Origin: Chloroflexota bacterium
GTDB taxonomy: Bacteria > Chloroflexota > Dehalococcoidia > Bin125
Length of the DNA: 48,208 nucleotides
Direction of reading: 5' to 3'
NCBI GenBank assembly: GCA_028874365.1
Contig: JAPPJZ010000015.1
Span: 1 to 48,208, forward strand
The number at the start of each line of letters is the position of its first letter. Position 1 is the first letter of the stretch. The position numbers and the translations under genes are program-made. This document shows positions 1-7,180 of this stretch, piece by piece. Under the pieces are notes generated by a model. The model made no database searches. It saw nothing but the letters and a program-made list of their open reading frames with translations, and was not told the DNA's origin.

Positions 1-263
1 GGATGTCCAAGATTGATCGCGACGGAGCGTTTGCCACGGTTGAACTTGGCGAAGTAGGCGGAAGCGTCGAGCGAGCTGTCGCCGGCCGGCCGCGGTCCGC
101 CGGAACGGAACGTATCGGGCCGGTGCGAGGACTCGACCCGGATCACCTCGGCGCCGTGGAAGGCCATCTGCATCGTCGCGTTCGGACCGACGCCGACCCA
201 GGCGAAGTCGGCGATCCGGATGCCGTCGAAGACGCGGGCGCCTGGAACGTCGTTGCTGGTCAT
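1..263 (-). CDS. CaiB/BaiF family CoA-transferase, N-terminal part (cut by left edge)
   Basis: The reading frame starts at an ATG at 263 on the minus strand and runs off the window, giving the first 87 residues. The segment FDGIRIADFAWVGVGP followed by GAEVIRVES and the later FNRGKRSVAINL is the normal start of class III CoA-transferases, which move CoA between carboxylic acids in the cytoplasm. The gene lies 14 bases after the enoyl-CoA hydratase gene on the same strand and is probably co-transcribed with it and with the CaiB gene at 1073-2275. Substrate cannot be told, and the catalytic Asp region lies outside the window. Family call is firm; specificity is unknown. Confidence 0.85.
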   Translation of the reverse strand, partial: MTSNDVPGARVFDGIRIADFAWVGVGPNATMQMAFHGAEVIRVESSHRPDTFRSGGPRPAGDSSLDASAYFAKFNRGKRSVAINLGH

Positions 264-277
264 CAGGCCAGTCGACC

Positions 278-1069
278 CTAGCGCCGCTGAAACTGAGGGT
301 CGCGCTTCTCGACAAACGAGCGCGCGCCTTCTCTGGCGTCAAGCGAGCCGCGCAGCCAGGACTGGTAGAGCTCTTCCAGCTGCGCCTGCTGGGTGGCGTC
401 GTTGTTCAGCGCGGCATAGATCGCGCGCTTGGTCAACCCAACCGCGAACGGCGCCATGGTCGCGAGTCGATCGGCGAAGGCCAGCGTCTCGGTCATCAGC
501 TCGTCGTGCGGGAACACACGGTTGGCGAGTCCGATTGCGACGGCCTGTTGGGCGTCAATCGGATCGGACGTCCAGAACAGTTCCATCGCCTTCGCGTGTC
601 CGACGAGGCGGGTCATCGTCCACGAGGCGGCCCAGTCCGGGCCGAGTCCGATCTTGAGGAAGCCCGGGTGAATGCGGGCGCGATCGGACATCAGGCGGAT
701 GTCGCAGGCGAGGGCGATCGCCATGCCGGCGCCGGCGGCCGCGCCATTGACGGCGGCGATCACGGGGATTTCCAGCTGTTGCAATTCGGCGGCAAAGCCG
801 TAGCGCAGTTCGGTCGATGCGAGTCCGGGCGCGTTCTCCGCGGCGACGCGCTCGTCTCGATTGGAGAGGTCGGCGCCCGAGCAGAATCCCCGGCCGGCGC
901 CGGTGATCACGAGGGCGCGCGCGTCGGGGTCATCGCGCAGGTCGGCGGCCATTTCTCGCAGACCGTCGCGAATCCGCGGTGAGAGCGCATTCAACACTTC
1001 TGGCCGATTCAACGTGGCCACTACCACGCCGTTGTCACGTCGTTCGATCAGCAGATGGTCATCACTCAT
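278..1069 (-). CDS. Enoyl-CoA hydratase/isomerase family protein
   Basis: A full-length (263 aa) crotonase-fold protein acting on acyl-CoA thioesters. The oxyanion-hole segments are GRGFCSGADL (about 60-69) and NGAAAGAGMA (about 108-117). The position of the first hydratase Glu (around 137-139) carries no Glu, while an Asp at 145 in GLGPDW sits where PaaG-type isomerases keep their catalytic Asp; Glu163 in AMEL is retained. This suggests an isomerase or a PaaG-like enzyme rather than a classical hydratase (inference). The start codon lies 3 bases after the stop of the upstream CaiB gene, so the two are very likely one transcript. Cytoplasmic. Exact substrate unknown. Confidence 0.9.
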   Translation of the reverse strand: MSDDHLLIERRDNGVVVATLNRPEVLNALSPRIRDGLREMAADLRDDPDARALVITGAGRGFCSGADLSNRDERVAAENAPGLASTELRYGFAAELQQLEIPVIAAVNGAAAGAGMAIALACDIRLMSDRARIHPGFLKIGLGPDWAASWTMTRLVGHAKAMELFWTSDPIDAQQAVAIGLANRVFPHDELMTETLAFADRLATMAPFAVGLTKRAIYAALNNDATQQAQLEELYQSWLRGSLDAREGARSFVEKRDPQFQRR

Positions 1070-1072
1070 GGG

Positions 1073-2275
1073 TCAATCTCCGACTGGCTGAGGGTGTGCT
1101 CGGTCCACGAGAACCTCGTGATTGTGTTGGCCCGGCGTCGGCGCGGCGCGGGTTTGCCAGGGTGTTGCGGACATTTTCAGCGGCGCCCCCGGGACCTTGA
1201 TTCGTCCCAGCGCCGGGTCTTCGACTTCGTCGAAGAACTCGCGCGCATGTAGCTGCGGGCTGTCGACGATGTCCTGCATCGTGTTGACTGGACAGATCAT
1301 CACGTTGAAGTGTTGTCCCGACTCGTAGAGCGCCTGCGCTCCACGGGGGGCGAAGAACCGCTCGATCTCTGATTCGAGTTCGGTCACCTCGTCCTGCGTG
1401 GGCAGATCGTCGCCGGCGATGGCGATGCTCGCCCATCGCTCAGCGTCGAACTGCGGGTCCACGCCTTCGGCCACCATCCAGCGATGCAACCGAGTGATGG
1501 AGGCCGGAACACGGACGAACGCCACGTAGCCGTCGGCGCAGGGATAGATGATCCTCGTGGCGCGATCGGCGAAGGCGCGCGCGCCGCCGGCCCGCTCGGT
1601 GATGATTCCGTCCGATTCGTAGTAGAGCCGCGCGTTGCCAAGGGTGTTGGCCATTGCTGCCTGCATCGAGACGTCGACATGCTGGCCGCGCCCGGTCAGG
1701 TGTCGGGCATGGAGTGCGATCATGGCGGCTGAACCGGCGTTGAGCGCGGTGATGTTGTAGGCCTGCTCGACCGAAGGCCGCAATGGTGCGCGGTCGGGAT
1801 CGCCGACGAGCGAGCTGAGGCCGCCGGAGACGTGGCCGATCAGATCGGAGGCGGCCCACATGGATTTCGGGCCGGACTGGCCGAAGGGCGTGATCGAGAC
1901 GTAGATGAGCTGCGGCGCGCGGTCACAGAGGTCTTCGTATCCGAGACCGAGCGCCGACATATTGCCGGGCGCTTCCGACTCGAAGAGGAAATCGGCGGTT
2001 TCGCACAGACCGCGCAGGCGCTCGCGGTCACGCTCATCCTCGAGGTCGAGTGTGATTGACCGTTTGCCGGCGTTCATCTGGGCCCAGTACAGGGATGAGG
2101 TCTCGTCTTCCCGCAGCATCGGACCGCGTTGCCGTGTTGGATGGCCAGCAGGCGGCTCGACACGGATGACATCGGCGCCAAGGCCTGCCAGCACCATGGT
2201 CGAGAGAGCGCCGAGATCGGCCGTGAGATCAATGACTCGGTAGGGACCAAGCGCAGCGTTCGTAGCCTGAGACAT
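1073..2275 (-). CDS. CaiB/BaiF family CoA-transferase with atypical active site
   Basis: 400 residues, the usual length for class III CoA-transferases. Family landmarks are YRVIDLTADLGA (12-23), GADVIRVEPPAG (33-44), NAGKRSITLDL (68-78) and TGRGQHVDVSM (194-204). In characterised members a catalytic Asp lies about 22 residues before the GRGQ segment; here that stretch reads VEQAYNITALNAG (169-181) with no Asp, so the acyl-aspartyl mechanism may be lost or moved. No Shine-Dalgarno is seen before the ATG at 2275; instead TACTGT ends 7 bases upstream, suggesting a leaderless mRNA. First gene of a three-gene acyl-CoA cassette, divergent from argC. Confidence 0.88.
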   Translation of the reverse strand: MSQATNAALGPYRVIDLTADLGALSTMVLAGLGADVIRVEPPAGHPTRQRGPMLREDETSSLYWAQMNAGKRSITLDLEDERDRERLRGLCETADFLFESEAPGNMSALGLGYEDLCDRAPQLIYVSITPFGQSGPKSMWAASDLIGHVSGGLSSLVGDPDRAPLRPSVEQAYNITALNAGSAAMIALHARHLTGRGQHVDVSMQAAMANTLGNARLYYESDGIITERAGGARAFADRATRIIYPCADGYVAFVRVPASITRLHRWMVAEGVDPQFDAERWASIAIAGDDLPTQDEVTELESEIERFFAPRGAQALYESGQHFNVMICPVNTMQDIVDSPQLHAREFFDEVEDPALGRIKVPGAPLKMSATPWQTRAAPTPGQHNHEVLVDRAHPQPVGD

Positions 2276-2282
2276 AGTGAAT

Positions 2283-2288
2283 ACAGTA
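2283..2288 (-). promoter_or_regulatory. Candidate leaderless -10 box (TACTGT) for the CaiB gene
   Basis: TACTGT on the minus strand is followed by exactly 7 bases and the ATG at 2275, and no ribosome-binding site is visible between them. Transcription from such a box would begin at or next to the start codon. The same TAnnnT-spacer-start layout recurs at other SD-less genes in this window. No convincing -35 hexamer is seen. The 101-base gap (2276-2376) also has to serve argC on the other strand, where I see only a weak TATCTT at 2317-2322. Confidence 0.4.
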
Positions 2289-2376
2289 CGACAGGTAGTG
2301 CGCTCGACATTCCGTGTATCTTCTTCTTTTCTGACGGACGAGTCGGCAACAGTGCCGCAGTTGAACGGAACGGGTT

Positions 2377-3450
2377 GTGAGCACCTCGGCCTCCGGATCG
2401 CCGATCCGGGCAGCGATCATCAATGTGACGGGTTACGTCGGAGCGGAGTTGGCGCGCCTGCTCGCGCAACACCCGCGTGTTGAGATCGTCTGCGTGACCG
2501 GTCGTTCCGAGGTGGGTAAGCGTCTGCCGGAGGTCTTCCCGCACCTCTGGTCGCTCGATCTGCCGATCGTGTCCGAGGTCGACGAGGATGTCGACGTGAT
2601 CTTCTCCGGCCTGCCGCACGCAGCAGCCGCGGAGCGGTTGACGCCATTCATCGAGCAAGGCACGCCGGTGGTCGACGCGTCGGCGGACTTCCGTCTCTAC
2701 GACGAGGAGACCTATGAACAGTGGTACGGCGAGCATCCCTCGCCCCACCTGCTGCCCGAATCGGTATACGGCTTGCCCGAGCTACATCGCGACGCGATCG
2801 CGGAATCGCGGTTAGTAGGGGTGCCGGGTTGCTACCCGACATCAGCGATTCTCGCCCTGGCGCCCCTGGCCGCGAAGGGCTGGCTGGACGGCCGCACGGT
2901 CGTTGACGCCAAGTCGGGCGTTTCCGGCGCGGGTCGCGCGCTGAAGATCACGTCTCATTTCTCAGAGGTCGATTCCAACTTCTCCGCCTACGGACTGAGC
3001 GGTCACCGGCACCAGCCGGAGATGGTGCAGGAACTCACCACGCTGCAAGACAGGGCCGATGGGGACAGGGAGTTGAGCGTCACGTTTGTCCCGCATCTGG
3101 TGCCGATGACAAGAGGCATCCTGGCGACCTGCTATCCGTCGATCGCGGACGGCTCCCTGCCTGAGAACTCGGCTGAACGGGCCGAAGCGTTGCGTGACGT
3201 GTACGAGTCCTACTACGCGGACGAGCCGTTTGTACACGTTGCTCCGAACGCGCCGTCGACCAAGCAAACGCTCGGCTCGAACGCCTGCATCGTCTATCCG
3301 ATGGTCGACCCGATGACCGGCGAGGTGATGGTGATCAGCGCGATTGACAACCTGGTCAAGGGCACGGCCGGGGCGGCGGTGCAGTGCTTCAACCTGATGT
3401 TCGGTCTGCCCGAGGAGTTGGGCCTGAGCAAGATCGGGGTCTACCCGTGA
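2377..3450 (+). CDS. argC: N-acetyl-gamma-glutamyl-phosphate reductase
   Basis: Third step of arginine synthesis: NADPH-dependent reduction of N-acetylglutamyl phosphate to the semialdehyde. The 357-residue protein starts at GTG 2377. It has the nucleotide-binding loop in INVTGYVGAEL (15-25), the catalytic Cys152 in GVPGCYPTSA (148-157), and the conserved SGHRHQPEM (208-216) with the active-site His. KSGVSGAGR (179-187) is typical of the family. argJ begins inside its stop codon, so translation is probably coupled. Divergent from the CaiB cassette. The GTG has only a weak GGA-type ribosome site upstream, so the exact start is slightly uncertain. Confidence 0.96.
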   Translation: MSTSASGSPIRAAIINVTGYVGAELARLLAQHPRVEIVCVTGRSEVGKRLPEVFPHLWSLDLPIVSEVDEDVDVIFSGLPHAAAAERLTPFIEQGTPVVDASADFRLYDEETYEQWYGEHPSPHLLPESVYGLPELHRDAIAESRLVGVPGCYPTSAILALAPLAAKGWLDGRTVVDAKSGVSGAGRALKITSHFSEVDSNFSAYGLSGHRHQPEMVQELTTLQDRADGDRELSVTFVPHLVPMTRGILATCYPSIADGSLPENSAERAEALRDVYESYYADEPFVHVAPNAPSTKQTLGSNACIVYPMVDPMTGEVMVISAIDNLVKGTAGAAVQCFNLMFGLPEELGLSKIGVYP

Positions 3451-4664
3451 GCACGAACCATGATACCTTGAGCGCCAATCCCGACGCCGAAGGGGCTGTC
3501 ACCAGAGCGCAGGGTTTCTCGGCGTGCGGTTTCACCGCCGGGATCAAGGAGTCAGGGCTCCCTGATCTGGCCCTGCTGGTCTCGGATCGCCCGGCGACGG
3601 CGGCGGCTGTCTACACGAAGAATCAGAGCACTGCGGCGCCAGTTCACATCAGCAAGGCGCACACGGCGAACGGCTCTCTGCAGGCGGCTGTCGTTAACTC
3701 GGGCAATGCCAATTGCGCGACCGGTGAGCAAGGGCTGGCCGACGCTCGCGAAATGACGCAACTCGCGGCCGCGCTGGTCGGCTGCGAAGCGGAGGACGTG
3801 TTCGTCAACTCGACGGGAGTCATCGGCCACTACCTGCCCATGGGCCTGTTGCGTGCCGCGATTCCCCAACTATCGCCGGTGGCGGAGGGCGGCGCCGATT
3901 TCGCCCGTTCGATTATGACCACCGACACCTTCCAAAAGGAAGCGGTTGTCAGCTTCGAGGCGAACGGAATCAGCTACACCGTCGGCGGATGCGCCAAGGG
4001 GGCGGGCATGATCCACCCCGACATGGCGACAATGCTGGCATTCTTCACCACGGATGCGCCGGTCGAATCGGGTGCGCTGGACTCTTGCTTCCGCTCCGCC
4101 ATGGATCGTTCATTCAACATGGTTACGGTCGACGGCGACACCTCGACCAACGACTCGTCGGTCATCCTCGCCAATGGGGCCGCGGGTGGTGAGGCTCTGA
4201 CAGGAGCAGCGCTTGAAGCATTTGGCTCTGCCCTGCTCAGTGCGTCTACGGCCCTGTCCAAGATGATGGCCCGCGACGGCGAGGGCGCGACCAAGCGGAT
4301 TTCGATCACGGTGTCGGGCGCGAAGTCCTGGGACGACGCCCGCGATGTTGCCCGGACCATCGCTGTGTCACCGCTGCTCAAGGCCGCGCTGAGCAAGTAC
4401 GACCCAAACTGGGGCCGGATCCTGATGGCCGCCGGTCGCGCCGGTGTGCCGTACGACCTGGACCAGGTGCGGATCTGGATCTCGGATCTGTGCGTCTTCG
4501 ATGGAACCGCCACGGGTGTGCCTGAGGAGGAGGCATCGGCTAAGACGCAGGGCGAAGAGGTCTTCCTGCGGATGGATCTCGGCCAGGGCGATGCGGAAGC
4601 GACCGCCTGGGGCTGCGATCTGACCGAGGAGTACGTCCGCTTCAACGCGGACTATGTGACGTAG
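3447..4664 (+). CDS. argJ: Bifunctional ornithine acetyltransferase / N-acetylglutamate synthase
   Basis: ArgJ recycles the acetyl group from N-acetylornithine to glutamate and in many bacteria also makes N-acetylglutamate from acetyl-CoA. The proenzyme cleaves itself before a Thr that becomes the N-terminal nucleophile of the beta chain. That signature, KGAGMIHPDMATML, is at about residues 184-197 with the cleavage Thr at 195. The oxyanion-hole motif NSTGVIG is at 121-127. I chose the GTG at 3447, giving 405 residues, because it overlaps the argC stop as GTGA; an earlier in-frame start would lie deep within argC. No argA is visible, so this enzyme may supply the acetylglutamate. Confidence 0.96.
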   Translation: MSTNHDTLSANPDAEGAVTRAQGFSACGFTAGIKESGLPDLALLVSDRPATAAAVYTKNQSTAAPVHISKAHTANGSLQAAVVNSGNANCATGEQGLADAREMTQLAAALVGCEAEDVFVNSTGVIGHYLPMGLLRAAIPQLSPVAEGGADFARSIMTTDTFQKEAVVSFEANGISYTVGGCAKGAGMIHPDMATMLAFFTTDAPVESGALDSCFRSAMDRSFNMVTVDGDTSTNDSSVILANGAAGGEALTGAALEAFGSALLSASTALSKMMARDGEGATKRISITVSGAKSWDDARDVARTIAVSPLLKAALSKYDPNWGRILMAAGRAGVPYDLDQVRIWISDLCVFDGTATGVPEEEASAKTQGEEVFLRMDLGQGDAEATAWGCDLTEEYVRFNADYVT

Positions 4665-4697
4665 CGGATCTCCTATCGTGGACACGTGGAGGGTCTG

Positions 4698-5054
4698 ATG
4701 ACGACGCGACACGTCTGGCGCCGACCCGGCCAGGAGCCATCGAAGCTTCCTCCGGTGCAGATTGGTGAGGCATGGTATGACGCTGATACCTGCGCTGAGA
4801 TCCAGCGGCTGATCGACGAACACGACGTGCGCGACGATGGTCTCACGGAGGACCGCTACTTCGTGCTTGAGTCCGGCCAGACGCCGCACGAGGCTATCGA
4901 AGCGACTGGTCTCACCGACCGGGAAATCGCTGAGCAGTTCGGCATGGATCGCGACCAACTAGCTGCGTCACTCGGCTTGCCCAGCCGCGAAGAGCTCACC
5001 ATCTTCAACCACCTGCGCGCGGCGCGACATGCCCTTCGCAGTCCAGTGGACTGA
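4698..5054 (+). CDS. Small protein of unknown function, possible antitoxin-like partner
   Basis: 118 residues from the ATG at 4698, chosen over a GTG at 4686 because GGAGGG (4688-4693) sits right before it. The first part is polar and acidic. The second half, around GLTDREIAEQFGMDRDQL, reads like a short helix-turn-helix or helical DNA-contacting segment, followed by another helix. I recognise no family. It begins 33 bases after argJ, and its last 26 bases overlap the start of the next small gene, so the two are probably translated together. An antitoxin role is only inference from that layout and the neighbour's fold-like pattern. Confidence 0.6.
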   Translation: MTTRHVWRRPGQEPSKLPPVQIGEAWYDADTCAEIQRLIDEHDVRDDGLTEDRYFVLESGQTPHEAIEATGLTDREIAEQFGMDRDQLAASLGLPSREELTIFNHLRAARHALRSPVD

Positions 5055-5283
5055 TCCAGCCAAGCTCGAAACGCTGGAACAGAGAGGTACCGTCCGGTAC
5101 CTCCTGGTGCGTCAGCTCGTTGGCAGCTTCAAGCACGATAGGTGGGCGCACGGCCGGATCGTCTCTGATCCCACAGCAACAGGCGTCGATCTACGCGAGT
5201 TACGGAACGGTCCCATACGGCTGAGGTACGAACTCCTGGTCGTCGAGGAATCTGTCAGAATCACTTCGGTCCGAGTCGCCTGA
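5029..5283 (+). CDS. Small protein, possible RelE/ParE-fold
   Basis: 84 residues. The pattern of a first strand (MPFAVQWTDPA), a helical middle and a C-terminal run of strands (RLRYELLVVEESVRITSVRV) resembles the compact RelE/ParE fold, including a basic-aromatic RLRYE segment where those toxins have RV/RxxYE. The resemblance is by eye only. It overlaps the preceding 118-aa gene by 26 bases in another frame, the usual order being antitoxin then toxin. The pair is wedged between argJ and a minus-strand oxidoreductase, splitting argCJ from argB. It could equally be an unrelated small housekeeping protein. Confidence 0.5.
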   Translation: MPFAVQWTDPAKLETLEQRGTVRYLLVRQLVGSFKHDRWAHGRIVSDPTATGVDLRELRNGPIRLRYELLVVEESVRITSVRVA

Positions 5284-5298
5284 GTCTGCACCTGTCGG

Positions 5299-6339
5299 CT
5301 ACTGCAGCGGCAGCGGCGATTGCCACCATGCGGGTTTGTTGCTGACTTCGATCGAGGTCACCCACTTGACCCAGTTGTATCCGCGACGGCCGGGTGCGAC
5401 CAGCCTGAGGGGAAATCCGTGGCCGGATGAGAGCGGCTCGCCCGCGATGTGAGTGGCGAGGAGCAGTTGTTCCGCGTCAGCAATGGGGAATCTGCGGTCG
5501 AATCCGGTCGCGGACTGGACTACGACACTCTCTGCTTCATCTCCAACCTGGACTTGGGCCAACGCATCCGACAGTCTGACGCCGCTCCAGTCCTGGACGG
5601 TAAACCAGCCGCCGGTGCAGTCGAGTGTTGCGGTCGTGGAGCGGTTGGCGATCGTCCGGATCTCCTCGTAAGTGAGCCTCGCGGGCTCACGGACCCGCCC
5701 GTGGATGGTCAAGGTCCAATCATCCGCATCGATTCGCTGGCGGCTGTCGAAGAGCCATTGAGTGACCGGGTGCGCGTTGCCCTGTCCGCTGGCTTCCTCT
5801 CGCGAGCCGGTAAATCGGGGGCGTTGGCCGGCCACGGGCGCGGCGGCTGACGCGCCCTGCCAAAGAACGAGGCCGCCCACGCCAACAGCAATCAGCCGCA
5901 GCGCGGCGCGTCGGTTGGTGAAGTCTGTGCGCCTGACACGACGCGGCCAGCGCATGGCCGCGTGGACGATCAATGGGATGGTCAGCGCGAGACCCAGCGT
6001 CGTGTGAATGACGAGTAGCCGCGCGTTGCCGTAGAAGGGAATGTCGAGGCCGCCGCGGCCGAGGATCGCCCAGAGCGTGCCGGTGGTCAGGACGCCGACG
6101 AAGAGCAGGACGAGGACGATCGAGCCGACGGTCTCCGATGCGACGCCACGGCGCCGAAACGAGCGCAGGACGATGCGGTACTTCCAGATCACGAGGCCGA
6201 CGAGAGAGAACCCGGCGATTCCATGTAGCCAGAAGACCCACTCGCCGCCAGGTCGACCGATCGTGAACGACACCAGGCCGGAGAGTAGTTCGACGCTAAG
6301 CAAGAAGAGGATGGCGTGGTTGGTCGCGCGGGCGCTCAT
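5299..6339 (-). CDS. Membrane cytochrome b-like / sulfite-oxidase-fold molybdopterin oxidoreductase fusion
   Basis: 346 residues. Residues 1-130 hold about four membrane helices with well-placed histidines (His8, His39, His112, His126), as in diheme cytochrome b561/YedZ-like proteins. A fifth hydrophobic stretch (about 146-162) precedes an oxidoreductase molybdopterin-binding domain (about 195-346). In that domain Cys241 in TLDCTGGWF is the expected molybdenum ligand, and HGFPLRLVAPG and GYNWVKWV are conserved. It looks like a one-chain version of the MsrP/MsrQ (YedYZ) pair, with the catalytic domain probably outside the membrane. Substrate unknown. No Shine-Dalgarno; TACCGT lies 6 bases before the ATG. 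Its stop is 15 bases from the 84-aa gene, convergent. Confidence 0.85.
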   Translation of the reverse strand: MSARATNHAILFLLSVELLSGLVSFTIGRPGGEWVFWLHGIAGFSLVGLVIWKYRIVLRSFRRRGVASETVGSIVLVLLFVGVLTTGTLWAILGRGGLDIPFYGNARLLVIHTTLGLALTIPLIVHAAMRWPRRVRRTDFTNRRAALRLIAVGVGGLVLWQGASAAAPVAGQRPRFTGSREEASGQGNAHPVTQWLFDSRQRIDADDWTLTIHGRVREPARLTYEEIRTIANRSTTATLDCTGGWFTVQDWSGVRLSDALAQVQVGDEAESVVVQSATGFDRRFPIADAEQLLLATHIAGEPLSSGHGFPLRLVAPGRRGYNWVKWVTSIEVSNKPAWWQSPLPLQ

Positions 6340-6345
6340 ACGCCG

Positions 6346-6351
6346 ACGGTA
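6346..6351 (-). promoter_or_regulatory. Candidate leaderless -10 box (TACCGT) for the molybdopterin oxidoreductase
   Basis: TACCGT on the minus strand is followed by 6 bases and the ATG at 6339. No ribosome-binding site is present in the short leader. It shares the 61-base divergent gap with the argB box. No -35 element recognised. Confidence 0.35.
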
Positions 6352-6387
6352 TCGCTTTCGCCGTCAGAAGCGCTGACCATCGTGGGC

Positions 6388-6393
6388 TACGCT
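6388..6393 (+). promoter_or_regulatory. Candidate leaderless -10 box (TACGCT) for argB
   Basis: TACGCT is followed by 7 bases and the argB ATG at 6401. No Shine-Dalgarno is present, so transcription probably starts at the ATG. No -35 hexamer at the expected distance. Confidence 0.42.
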
Positions 6394-6400
6394 TGCATCC

Positions 6401-7180
6401 ATGAGCGCATCGCAGAACGGGAACGCACCGATCGTGATCAAGATCGGCGGCTCGACCCTGGGCGAGCATGACACATCGTTGTCCGACTGCGTTGAGTTAC
6501 ACCGCGAGGGTCGCCGGGTCGTGGTCGTCCACGGCGGCGGAGCGGCGGTCACCGACTGGCAGCGCAGACTCGGCGCGGAGGCGACCTGGGTCGACGGTCT
6601 GCGCTCGACGACGCCTGAGTCACTGAGCGTGGTGGTGGCGGTGCTGGCCGGGTTGATCAACAAGGAGCTGACCAGGCAGTTGCAGTCGTTGGGCGCTCAG
6701 GCCGTTGGTCTCAGCGGCGTTGACGCTGGAACGCTGTGTTCTCCGATATCTGACCGGATCGGTCTTGTCGGGGAGAGACCGCGCTGTAACCCGCGTACCT
6801 TGCGCTGGGCGTTGGATGCCGGTTTGCTGCCGGTTCTGGCTCCGGTTGGTCTCGCGAACGACCTGTCGACGACCCTGAACATCAACGCCGACGCCGCGGC
6901 CGGCGCGGTCGCCTCCGCGCTTGGCGCCTCGTCGTTGATCTTCCTGACCGACGTGGCGCAGGTGTTGGACGCTGAAGGGATGGGGATCGACTCGCTGGGC
7001 GCGGAGCGGCAACGGGAACTGATTGAGCATGACGTGATTGAGGGCGGGATGCTGCCCAAGCTGCGCGCCGGTCGCGAAGCGTACGGTTGCGGCGTCCAGG
7101 TTCGTATCGTGGACGGCAGACAACCGCGCGTCGTGCGACAGGCGGTTGACGGCGAAGAGGTGGGGACGGTCCTGTCGTGA
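6401..7180 (+). CDS. argB: Acetylglutamate kinase
   Basis: Phosphorylates N-acetylglutamate with ATP, the second arginine step and usually the one inhibited by arginine. 259 residues of the amino-acid kinase fold. The ATP-site Lys is in VIKIGGST (about 12-19), the glycine loop is VVVHGGG, the substrate/ATP segment is NINADAAAGAVA, and the second Lys is in EGGMLPKLRAG. The length suits the shorter, non-hexameric forms, and I see no clear long N-terminal helix of the arginine-sensitive type (inference). It is separated from argCJ by the two small genes and the minus-strand oxidoreductase. The UPF0182 gene starts within its stop codon. Confidence 0.95.
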   Translation: MSASQNGNAPIVIKIGGSTLGEHDTSLSDCVELHREGRRVVVVHGGGAAVTDWQRRLGAEATWVDGLRSTTPESLSVVVAVLAGLINKELTRQLQSLGAQAVGLSGVDAGTLCSPISDRIGLVGERPRCNPRTLRWALDAGLLPVLAPVGLANDLSTTLNINADAAAGAVASALGASSLIFLTDVAQVLDAEGMGIDSLGAERQRELIEHDVIEGGMLPKLRAGREAYGCGVQVRIVDGRQPRVVRQAVDGEEVGTVLS

